A stretch of 20,221 bases of DNA from Ophiothrix spiculata (lineage: Eukaryota; Echinodermata; Ophiuroidea; Amphilepidida; Ophiotrichidae). This document shows, piece after piece, positions 1 to 12,400 of the stretch (its first letter is position 1; the number at the start of each line of letters is the position of its first letter). Location: the NCBI GenBank assembly GCA_000969725.1, contig JXSR01S002597.1; one strand, written 5' to 3'. The notes beneath the pieces are model-generated. The model saw only the letters and a program-made list of their open reading frames with translations, ran no database searches and was not told the DNA's origin. The position numbers and the translations under genes were made by a program.

Positions 1-136
1 TTATATGCATAGTTTGCGTTCAAATTGTACGCAGCGCCAGTTCAGCTTCAACCCTTCCCACTCACCAAATATCATCTATATAGGGCATACGGTTTACGAG
101 ATTTGCTCCGGACAAGAAATGCAGACGGCGGACAGT

Positions 137-159
137 TTAAAGGAATGGTATGTCTCTTA
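137..159 (-). CDS. Possible terminal USP exon with stop
   Basis: A plausible acceptor (aaatttttcag) is followed by 23 bases that, after the single leftover base of the previous exon, read VRDIPFL and a TAA stop at 137-139. This would end the protein seven residues after YQKQ-V. No polyadenylation signal is seen in the remaining 136 bases. It is equally possible that the true next exon lies beyond the window. Confidence 0.35.
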
Positions 160-310
160 CTGAAAAATTTTCAGGCGAGACAAAAACCACTAAAATGGTT
201 AAATCAAGCCCAAAATTATCTCAATTTAGAGATATTAGGGTGATAAAAATATCTGAAATAAGATAATTATCTGAAAATTCTCATGCCTGATGACCTTATT
301 ATGAACCTAC

Positions 311-454
311 CTTGCTTTTGATAGAATAAGATATAGACGCTAGCAGAATCCGAATCTGACGGGATCTGGTGGTTGACAGTCTCATCGTTACAATACTGCC
401 ATGAGTTGGTTAGGGGGTTCTTTACAAAGCATGTGTAATGACCAGCATTCACAC
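311..454 (-). CDS. USP exon 10: catalytic histidine box
   Basis: A 144-base exon, acceptor ccatattacag and donor GTAGGTTC, with two leading bases and one trailing base. The 47 residues start VNAGHYTCFVKNPL and end SVYILFYQKQ. The His of GHYTCF is the catalytic base. The third catalytic position, usually Asp in YFDDS, is Asn in YCNDET, as in USP32 (YNDS). ILFYQ is the conserved last strand. Because the exon ends inside a codon, at least one more exon must follow; a candidate lies at 137-159. Confidence 0.93.
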
Positions 455-3400
455 CTGTAATATGGTAATATGAAATTTGAACACATTTATAAGACATCAA
501 GGGAAAAGAAGTTGTCTCTGTTAGGCCAAAAAAATAAAAAAAAGAACTCTGTCTCAGCTTACTTAAGGTCAAAACCCTAAGCGCTATGAGTTTTTTTTTT
601 TTTTTAGTAAAAAAGGGCTACACGGATGCAGAAACACCCCCTATTTTTTTTTATTGCATTTTTCGACCACTATTTTTTTTTCGCGGCCGTTTATTTAACT
701 TTTTTATCCAGTAGTAGGAAAAAAAGATGAAAAAAACTGAAAATCTCTCAAAAATCTATATAAAATAAAAGACATGCGCTAAATTTGGATTTTCAAAAGC
801 TATGCGCACGGGAAGCTGAGACAGACTATTTTTTTTCTTTGGCCTTACTGGTATATTTGTTTCCTTATTCAATAGTTTCAGTTGTTATGTTGGAATAATA
901 GCGTCTCTATTATTAACATTTTCCTTATATAATATGAGAAAAAAGCATTAGTTATTGGTATGTAAACCTTACCATTGACAATTGAAGTCCAAATCTTTAA
1001 AGTGGATTGTTTAGTGTCCTTGAATAAGACATTAACTCTCATGTCATTGATGGGCAGGAAAAAACCTCATACGTGAATTTGACCACTAGTACAAGCAAAA
1101 CCTCATATGTGCATTTTTGGAAACACTGACAAAACGACCTGTGTGGCATCATGCCAATTTAAAAAAATATCCCAAAGGACTTAAAATCGATCACCTCATC
1201 ATTTCCACCAACTTGATTTGACCAAACTCTGTACAATAGGGTGTTTTCTCAATCAGGCCTGCTCTCAATGTGTCCGAAATTAGACTAATGAGGTTTGGCA
1301 ATTGACCGTTAACATTACATATGCGATTTTTCCTGCCCAGCAATTGAATACGCCAATGTAAGAAAACCCCAACTCCAATAGCTCCCTTCTGTTAATTATA
1401 AATGCATGCAAATCTCTGAAATGCTTTCACATCACTAAAATAGCATTTCCATGTCAATATCCTAATCATAGTGTCACATTTGACCTTGTAGTTGACATTG
1501 TTAGACATGGCAATTATCTACAAAAACTCTGGAGACTCCAGCCCGTCTTGTCACACATTAAACGGAGAGATCACTTAACTCCAGTGTTACAGGAAATCCA
1601 TTGGCTGCCAACATATTTGCATTGAATATATACAGAAAGGATGTACTTTCTATTTTTGTTGCTAAAACAATTGTACAGAGGACTCATCCCCTAAATGGCA
1701 TACTGCAATTTGCTCAAATCAATTGCACAGAGAACTCACCTCCAAAATGGCATACTGCACTTTGTAAGTCATAAACATGACTACCGCCCTCGAGGGCAGC
1801 TTCATGGCATAGAAACTCGCGGACATCAAAATTTTCAAGTTGGAAGATGACTTTGTTGTCTAGTTTGGTGCTTGTGTACTGATGGAACACAAATCTGTAG
1901 TATAAAAAAAACCAATTATATATATCAAGTGACTTATTAATTACGATGAGCTTCTTGGCTTCTCCACTGTTATTCAAACTGTGTATTTCTTGAAAATATG
2001 CAAGCACTTCATAATAAGCTGCAATATTATGGACTCTGTTGATGAGCTGGTTGTACATCTTTAACTGTAGCTCATGATAAGATGTATGCATTTTTATTTT
2101 TTCTGTAGGTCTAACTTTAGACCCGGTCTAAAAAATTGTGCATTTGGATCTAAAGGTTTAATTAATGGGTTTTAAAATACTAGCAAGCTTCTTCAGGATT
2201 AATACTGCAAATATATATTGTTATTGTCTTTTTAAATTTGTCTACGTACTACACAGCTTAATTTGAAGATAACTGACGATTCATCTGAAAAGGTGTGCAG
2301 AAATTAAGTCATAAATGCCGCAGAAGGCTACGCAACAAGTATCTGTCAGCTCTAAAAACTTGTGCAAAATAGACAAATTCAATCAAAAGAGATTCAAAAT
2401 TGCTTACCTTTTGAGATAGACTATGAGCGTGTCAGGAAATCTCCTGATGGCAATCGTCTTGTGGGCACACTGTGGTTTCTTACAATTTGGACAGAACCAA
2501 GGATTATGTTCATCTAGTAACTCACTGTAAGATACAAAGGGGAGAAGAGAAAATATTGAACTCATCAAAATATAAACAAACTTGAATGAGGATAGGACTA
2601 AAAGGCAGAAGTCTAGAGATGATCACAATGCACATCATATATAAAGACTCCAAAAAAAGTATCACCTCACCTCGGAAAAATGGCTCCTGCGCAGGTACGG
2701 AAGACGTAATTTAAAGATGGTGTGCACAAGCGCTGGAGTTTCAGCTTTCATTTGACACCCTATTTCTGACAATTGACTGCAGTGAGAAACACCAAAGTTA
2801 TGAACTTTTAAAACCCTCGAGGTCGATTTTTAAAAGTTGCAAATTTCATTTTTCGGACAGTACAAACCAGTAACGCAAAAAAAAGGATCGATATGAGAGG
2901 TAAGTGAGTTTAGTCAATTAACACGCGGTCTTTCAAAAGCATGCGTCATTGGTGTCTAAGCATCATCTATCCAGTTATTCTTTTTTCTATAATTTTTTAT
3001 TAATTCATTTTTATTAATAATAAGAACCTAAGAAATGACATTTAATTGGTAGATATTGCTAGCATTAAAGACATGGCACAATACCAGACCATATTAGAGG
3101 ACGAATAATGGTGCACCATTTATTTTTAAGGCTAGTATTGTCTACCAATTGAAACTGAAGTTTAGATCGTTTCTCATCATTAATAAGATGAAAAAAAAAG
3201 AATATCTTGATGGACGATGCTCGGAACCCCATGACGCATGCTTTCGAAAAACTGCACGCTTCTGTGACCAAACTCACTCTCCTCATATCGATCCTTAGTC
3301 TTGTGTTACTGGTTTGTACGGTGCGAAAAATGAAATTTGCAACTTTTAAAAAATGACCTTAAGGGTTTCAAATGTTCGTAACTTCGGTGTTTCTCAGTCA

Positions 3401-6400
3401 ATTGTCAAAAATAGGGTGTCAAATGAAAGCTGAAACTCCAGCACTTGTGCACACAATCTTTAAATTACGTTTGTGTCTTCCGTATTGGCGTAGGAGCCAT
3501 TTGCTCGAGGTGAGGCGATACTTTTTTTGGAGTCTTTACTTCCCATTACACACATGAAAAGTGCTTGGAAAATAATTAATCCAGCATTTGTGGCATACTT
3601 GGTCCGACATATTATTTAAAGCACAATTGGAGTTGAACAAACTATGGCATTTAGTGTCTGAATAGAATGACAATTTCTCTTTCTATAGAAACTATTAACA
3701 AATAGCTTACAATTGCAAATTCAAAGCAAATATGTATAATGTGCATTTAGCTCGATGTGGTTGGTATGGTTAAAATACTGGGGATTTATAGTGCGCTATG
3801 CCTCCCAGATTTGTAATTCCACTTGGCCCCTGCACACTTTACAGGTGTTTGCTGACCACTGTGGCTCAAGTAAGCTCCATTCCACACCAAGCATCATCTC
3901 AGGTTCCGCGGTAACCTCTAGGGGCGCTGAACCTTGATCAGCTCACATACGCACCATCGCTGCCCGGATCAGCACCCTGAGTTTCGTACGGGCTTCCACG
4001 AGACAATTAGCAGTTAGTTCCTTGTCCAAAGGAAATTCAAGCACACTTAACTTTTGACACCAGCAGGGTTTAAACACGGGACCTTCCGCACCTCAAGCGA
4101 TCGCCTTACCAATTGAACTAACTTGACTGGTCAACCAAACTGATTTGTGTAGAAGTGGCAAGTCCCGCGCACAACACGTCATCATATTCAGTAAAAGGGG
4201 ATTCAAATGGCAAATAATAATAGCAAATGGCACCACGGCCATAAACAAAATAAGCTTTGGTTCTCTCCCAATACCCTATGGAGCCGCTTCAAGACCCAAC
4301 AGGTGGCCGTCTGCCCGGAACAAATGGCACTGGTCAGTTGCCAATGTTTAGAATAATATTCATAAACTCCGTGTGTGCTCCGCATTTCACCTAACCAATC
4401 AAAAAGCAAGAATATAAGGTAGGCGGAGTGCAGTGGATCTTCACAATGCACTGCGCTTGTTGCGTTCCTGTGTGCGTATGAATATTTCATTGTTTTTGTC
4501 GGGTGATTATTTATTTAGTTAGGCTTGGCACCAAAGACATTCGCTCGCCCGAGTGACAGTCACTCACCCTACCAAGAAAACTTCGCTCCAACGGGAAGCG
4601 ACATTCGCTTAACAAATTTCATGACATTCGCTACACTTCAAATTGAATTGGACTGAAGAGCGCTCCGAATATTCTTGGGTTTGTTTGTTCAATAACCGTA
4701 CCACTACAACATTAGCGAGTGACATTCGCTTACATCGACTGAAACGATGTTCGCTCAATGAGAGTGACATTTGCTCTCAGTTTTAGCGAATAAGTCAGAG
4801 AATGTCTTTGGATGCCAAACCTTAGAGAAGTTTTGGATTTTGATAGTCATATTAAAGGCCTTTATTCTTTTCACAAAAGATACAATATTATTTTTCTGTC
4901 GAAAATTAAGATTAATAAATATGCATTCCATTATGCTCGTAAAATGAGACAAAATCAATGCAATTGCGGTAAATTTTGATTGCTGTCCAATGCACTCGGC
5001 CCCTACGGGCCTCGTGAATTGGACGCATCAAAATTGACCGCGCGTGCATTGAATTTGTCTCATTTCACTCGAGTATGAAATGCGCATTTATTAACCTATA
5101 AGCGACAAACTGGATTCAGTAAATCAAAACCACCTACCTTTCTGTGAAGGCCTTGAAACAATCTCTCAGCGTGAGTGGATCACAGCTAGCCATGTTGTCC
5201 ATGCTCTTATCATCGAACACTCTGCTGGCACACTCAATCATCTCCGATGTCAGGTTGGTGAATGCGACCGTCAAATGATCGTCAGACTGAAGGGTTAGGT
5301 CTACCTCGCGCACTAGCTGACAACCTTTACAGTGGACGCCATATGGACAACGCGAGCACTGCAATCCCTGAAAATAAATTAAAATGCGGCATATATATAA
5401 ATGAAGTCTGAATATCAGCATGACCTTTGTCTTACTTAACTCGGATATCAGGTTGCTGAATACAGCTGTCAAATGATCGTCAGATTGAAAGGTTAGGCCA
5501 CATACAACCTTTGCATACAGTGGACACCATATGGACACCATATGGACACCGTAAGCACTGCAATCCCTGAATATACATCAAAATGGCAGTCTGAAGTTTA
5601 TCAAGGCCCAGAATTAGAAGGCTTTGCAATTGGGTTTCTTTGGTAGTCTGATACCTGCTAAATAGTTTTGTGCTGTAATATTCTCCTTCAGTAACCTTTA
5701 CAATATATGTAATATATGATCTAGTCTTTGTCAAAGACGCTTCGAAATTCAACTCAAGTGAGCGAAGCAAAGCACGAGGCTGAGCGAAGCAATCAGATTA
5801 TCAAATAGAGGGTAGTATAACCAAAACAAAATCAATAAAAGTAAAATCAATCATCTTGATGAAATACTCTATATTTGATCCCATGTGTATGTGTGGAAAT
5901 AAGAAAAAAAAAGCGACTTACCTGGCCATCCGTCAAGACCAGCATGAATGAAGCACCTATTGGGAGTAAATTTTCAATGTTGCTGTATAGTTGCTCTCCA
6001 CTCACTTCATTCAACGTATAGATTACATTGGGGTGACCAAATAGATGGCTCTAGAATAGTAGAGTAGGAAAATGGAAAGGTTTTTAAATTTTTAAGTCAT
6101 CAGCTATAAAAGTTGCTCAAATTAAATTGTGACTAAAAATGACTTGTTTTACATGATTTTGGAAAAACATAAAACAAAATATAGGGATGAAAGTGTAAAA
6201 ATTGCAGAAAATTTACAAAATTTGCTATTAATAGCATAAACACTGTATATTATTTTACAGAAAGTGAAAAATATTGCAGAATTCTGCAAAAATGTAGAAA
6301 ACTTGCATCCCTGAAAATACAATCTTTCAAAATGCAAAATCTGGGTCGGTGTCGGACCTGTTGCACAAGAATTTCCTTTTTTCCTTGTGAAAAGCGTGTG

Positions 6401-9400
6401 ACTATTTTACACGCTCGTGAGCCACTCACAAGCCAAAACTTGTGAATTCAATTAAAAAGTGTCTTTTTCCTGACCAAAAGTGATTTCAAATCACTTGCAT
6501 TGTGTGTATCTCTCACACAAGCCACTAGTGTTAACATTTGTGTACCGCCGCGGCAAAAGGGACCAGTAGTCGACTCCTACATGTTGCTCATTGTAGCATA
6601 TCTGATGTATACAAATACCATACATTAGATATGCTATACAAGGAGCAACATGTACGAGCCGACAACTGGACCCTTTTGCCGCGGCGGTACACATTTGTGA
6701 ACACAATTGAGCTACTCATAACTTGCGCGGACAATAAACATGAGTAGTCATAAATAGCTATACTCTATAAACCTTGAAGTATGCAACAAGCAATCAGACT
6801 CTGTTACAAGATCTATAGCATATCCATTAAGGTTGGGCACGTTACACGCATGATGCGTTACACGCACGCATGATACGTTACACGTAACAAATAAGTGGTA
6901 AACGTGTACACGGATGAAACAAAATCTTTTCAAAGGCACCCACAATTATTACTAACAATGTCACATTATCGCTAAAATCTTATATTCAGAGCTTCTCAGT
7001 GACTCAGCCTCTTCAGTGTTGGGCGATATAACTAAAAATGTTGCCCCGTTAAATGGAAAAGATCGTTATTATAATATAGTGTTTCCCCGCATGGCGAACC
7101 TGAAAATGGGCGGGATTTCACGCATACCGCCCAGCAATTTGATTGATATCACGTGCAGGGACAGTGACATACGGGGAATTGTGGGTAATTGATATCGGAA
7201 TAACAATATGGCGACATGTGCACGAAAAAAGTTGTCTGCTAAGGGGTAGATACCGGCCGAAATGTGCGTCAATCTATATCAGTATAATCGGTATCAAAGG
7301 ATTAAAAACATAAATCTGTGAATATTTTACTCAATTACTTCATATCTAATGTCCGGGGGATATTACTGGGCGTGTAAACTCACAAACTTGGTAAGCTCCC
7401 GGGGTTAAGCTTCAACTGTTGGCAATGCTGTACGTTCTGCCATTGACCTTTGGTTTCGAGTCTATCTCATACGTGTACACGAAACACGCACGCATTCATT
7501 AATACGTTACACGTAAGAGAAAATACACGGAATGACCCATCCTTAATATCCATTGTATTCTGCAATATTTTGAACTGGAGGTTTTGTATTGTGTAAGAGA
7601 CTAGTAATGATTGATTAGAATTGATTAAGACCAAATTACTGCGTATTAATATTTTTGTCCTTGATTGTTCATGATTTTGGTATTATTTTTGGCTAATTTT
7701 GTTGATACCACATGGACAAACTTTGAATACAATTTAATTTAAATATTCAGCAAGATTGGATATATTGTAATGATTAAAAAACACGGACTAATTTATTTCT
7801 CCATTTTTGTGCGTTAATTGGCTGCTTGTTGCATACTTCAAGATTTACAGAGTATATGTGTAGCACAGTAGTAACGAGCTAGACACTTTCTAATTGTGGT
7901 CACACCACACTTGTAATCATGAGTCGTGACTAAATGCTGATGTGTGAACATGCATTAAAGGGACTGGCCTATACTCCATAAACCATGAAATATGCAACAA
8001 GAAATCAGACTCTGTTACAAGATCCATAGCATATCCCTTGCATTCTTCAACATTGTGAAATGGTGATTTTGTATTGTGTAAGAGACTAGTAATGAATGAT
8101 AAGAATTCAATTGATTAAGGCTGAATCACTGCGTATTAATATATTTTTACATGAATTCTTCATAATTTGGGGATATTTTTTGGATAACACATGGACAAAC
8201 ATTGTAAATATATGTGTACCGCCGCGGCAAAAGGGTCCAGTTGTCGACTCCTACATGTTGCTCATTGTAGCATATCTGATGTATACAAATACCATACATT
8301 AGATATGCTATACAAGGAGCAACATGTACGAGCCGACAACTGGACCCTTTTGCCGCGGCGGTACACATATTCATGTGAATATTCAGCAAGATTTGGTTCC
8401 TTGTAATGATTTGTGAAATATGGACTAATTTACTTCCCTGTATGGTCATATTAGTTTTTTATGTGTTAATTGGCTACTTGTTGCATACTTCAAGATTTAC
8501 AGAGTATAGATTTGTCCCACTACTTTTCTACTTCCACCTCTTTTCTACTTCAGGCATGAGAATACTAAGTAGAGAACACACATCCATAAAAAAAAAAACC
8601 TGAAAATGATGACAATAGAGAAAAATAGGCTGAAATTCAAAGAAATTGTGGATTTTGGAACAGGAAAACACCTGAATTCAGGTAAAAACCTGAACAATCC
8701 CATTCCTGCTACTTGCATATTTTTTTTACAATAATCAATAGAGCATTTTTGTAGTAACATAACCTACCAGTAGTTTTTCCCTGAATATGTGAAATATTGG
8801 AAAACATACTAACTTTATTTTTTTTCTTTGAAGAAACAAAATAATGGTGTGAAAACCGTGTTTCTTGTTTATAAATATTATAAATATCTTGTTTCTACAC
8901 CTGTGATAGTCAAAAACTATTTTGGATTTTGTATCTCTTTTAACATATCAAATTGATTTTTAGAAGCTTTGATAGATCTTTTCAGTGGTTAATCCATCCA
9001 GGGTACACATTTAAGAATTTGAAACACTCGACATAGTCACACCACCATCACAGAATGGCATATTAAAATTTAACATTCTCTCAATTTTAGCAATGTCTGT
9101 GTATATTTTCTTACTTGTTTTGATTTTACTATATTTTTAAGCTTTATAAGAGCATTTCCATAAGTTTAAAATTCAAAGTGGAATCTAGGCTAGTCCTATT
9201 AAAGGAGCAGGGTCCGATTGCCTCAAACTTTCTGAGATTTTGATACCAAAATATAGCTTGTATTTTTCTCACAATCCACGTCTTATTTCACTGCTGAGCC
9301 ATGTTCTGTTTTAGAGATATTTATGAAAATGTGTCTAATTATGGTAACCATAAACTGATTTTATACAGTAATGAATAGGCGGCTCTAAAATATGAAATTA

Positions 9401-12400
9401 CCCATAACATCAAATTAGTTCGACCGATTCAGCTGAAATTTGAAACTTAAACCTCATTGGTGGTCATCTTTAATATGACACAGTAAACTAAGCTTTGGAA
9501 ATTTGGACCAAGCTCCATTAAGGGCACAGTTAACCCCTTATTTTCTGAAATATTTTCACATTGTAACTCAGCAACCGATAAGTAAATCCATATAAAAGTA
9601 TACATTTCTAGATGTGGATTTTCATGTAGGATATGATGGTTAGGTCAGTTTTGGACCAAAATGTACGATTTTGGACCAAGGTTAAAAAAAAAACTTGTTC
9701 TTGGACCATTAATTTGTAAACAACCTAACTAAATTTTGAAAAAATAAAAGTTGGACCTCGAATGCTTTTTAGAATCCATGGAAACACATATCTATATAGG
9801 AACGCATTTCTCAAATTTTTGACATTTACCTTACTTTTTGAAATATTGCCAAAAATAGGCCTAAAATAGGCCAAAAAATGACAAAAAAAAATTCTTTTGG
9901 GCCAATTTTGGACCTATTTTTGGCAATAATTCAAAAAGTCAAAAATCAAAAATTTGAGAAATACGTTCCTAGACATGTGTCTCTAGATTTTAAAAACCAT
10001 TGGAGGTCCAACTTTTATTTTTTCAAAATTTAGTTAGGTTGTTTACAAATTAATGGTCCAAGAACATGGGTTATTTGGGCCTTGGTCCAAAATCATACAT
10101 TTTGGTCCAAAACTGACCTAACTTCAACTTCAACTTCAACTTTATTATTTCCATATAAAACAGTACATATAAATGACAGACAAATAAAATCTTATGGAGG
10201 AGACGGCTGGAAGGCCAGTGAGGCCCGTTAAATAGCCGACCCCTATATTATAACACAACATAAATCAAACAGCAAGGAAATAAAAAATACCAAAAAAGAC
10301 ATACAACGATGAGCTCAAAGGACGTGAGATGGTCTAATTCAAATAAAGTTACTCGTAAGCTTGCAATAGGTAGCGTTTAAATAGATTTCTAAAATGTTCA
10401 ATCGATTTTGATTCTTTTTTATTTTGGGGCAAAGAGTTCCATAAAACGGGACCGTTCGATCTTATGTATTGGTCAGAAAAAGCTTTCTTGTTACTAGTTA
10501 TTTGCAAATCGTTGGTATGTCTTGTTTTGTATTTATGGATATCAGACCGTCTTGTAAAGTAATCTTTAAATGAACCCGGTAAGTCATTTATGCTAAATCT
10601 GTATGTAAAAACTCCTAGTTCCAGAGTATACATATCATTAATGTTAAGTAGATTAGATTGGAGGAATAATGGGGCAGTATGACTTCTAAAGTGGGAGTTG
10701 GTAATTGATCTTATTGCCCATTTTTGAAGTTTTACTATTTTGTCCAGAACTCTTACATGTTTTACCCCAAATCACAACTCCATAATTTAGGTATGGAAGT
10801 ATAAGAGTACAATATAAAGTCCGTAATATACTATAAGGAATAACCATCATCTTCTACATGAAAATCCACATCTAGAAATGTATACTCTTATTTGGATTTA
10901 CTTATGGGTTGCTGAGTTACAAAACATAAAATATTTCTGAAAATGAGGGGTTAACTGTGCCCTTAAGAGAAGTTCCTTATCTTACCTGTTTCTCCCCACT
11001 GGCATCTTCAAAGTCATGTCGAAACATGACGGGGACTTGCAGGACCCTTTTGGCGGGACGAACCACAGACGCAGTGATCATGGCTACATAGTCTTCACAT
11101 GGATTGATCTCTTGCGGCACACCTGCAAACGGTGACATTTTTAAAAATATTATAAATTATATACTGTATTAACGGCATTGGACAAATTCAGCATCATCCC
11201 CTAAACTTTTCCCCAAGCATTTTGAGATTTTTGCATCATTTGAAGTATTAGCGGTAATAACGATAGCATGCAAAGTTTCATTGTCAAATTCAAACCCTAT
11301 ATATTAAAATATTTAGATGTTCTTTTATTTTTAATTATCGTTGTCGACAATGATAAATATTGCCCTCTATAGTTGAATTTGTAAAATCTGCGTTTTCAAG
11401 AGATCAAATGAAAACTCAAAATTTCTTTTGATTTATCTGCAATCTATGATGTGAAAAGAATGTTTTACAAACAAATTTTGGCCTCTTTCTTGATTTATAG
11501 CATCAGTATATGTTTACAGAATAACCTCATACCCAAAATCAACAAACAAAATAAAATTCAAATTTTTGACTTTTCTGAAGGTTTTGATCAAAATTTTCCT
11601 GATATCTGGTAATTGACTGTTATTTTCTAACGTATGAAGTGTAAATCATCCTCAAATAAAATTTAAAAGTTTGTCCAATCCCCCTTTAAGTGTGTTGAAA
11701 ACCCATGACACGCTTTTTGATGTGTTCACTTGTTACTTTTTTTTGACAAAAATGCACTGTTACAAGGAATGCAATGTATTTAGAAGTGTTTAATTAAATT
11801 AGTTCTGGAGTCATGTGTTGAACTGTCAAATTTGTTTCCATAATCTAATTTTATGATTTTTTTCTCAAAAAAATGCTCAATTTAAATCAAAATACGTCAT
11901 TTTCAGTTAATATAGGTTAACACTTATATACATTAATGCGTTTTATGTCAAAAAAACAAATTTGACCTTATCAACATATTTTACTTTAGCAGCCATTTAT
12001 TCAAAATCTTCAATCGCGACTTTCCGCTCATTTTACCAGCGCACCACTCAAATACTCACTGGACAATCTACTGGTTGGTCTCCGTAATGCTTGACAGCTC
12101 TCTGTAAGAAAACAATCAATATCATCAATATGCTACACATTCTGGCAACAACAACTTCATTCTGGTATGTGTCCCTTTTGCAAGAATACATAACACGAAT
12201 CTCCGTTTCATGATCAAGTGAACACTGGATGGAGTAAGAAATTTAAGAAAGAATTCTTTACAATCAAAGCCAAGAATAACCAAAGAAAGCCCTTGATGGA
12301 GTGTATTTTTTCTTTGTTCAGTTTTAAATACACGGAGTAAGAATGCAGCACCCAGAGAAGAACCTGATTTCAAACCCAATGCACATACATTTGTACAGTG

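Noticed and set aside
25-243. A 72-residue plus-strand gene at the window edge
   Set aside because: No family features, and it overlaps the 3' end region of the USP gene on the other strand.
4078-4131. A tRNA gene on the minus strand
   Set aside because: tRNA-like promoter boxes only; there is no closed cloverleaf, so it is a SINE head.
5480-5770. A functional alternative USP exon in the 96-residue frame
   Set aside because: The part matching exon 7 is out of frame after an 11-base repeat and stops, so it is listed as a decayed copy.
6491-6747. Similar open frames on both strands around the palindrome, repeated at 8147-8449
   Set aside because: They arise because the 153-bp element is a palindrome; the peptides have no family features.
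11105-11122. A later acceptor in exon 5 (gcaagag) to repair the phase
   Set aside because: It would fix the frame but has no pyrimidine tract and would remove the VCR that completes the zinc finger.
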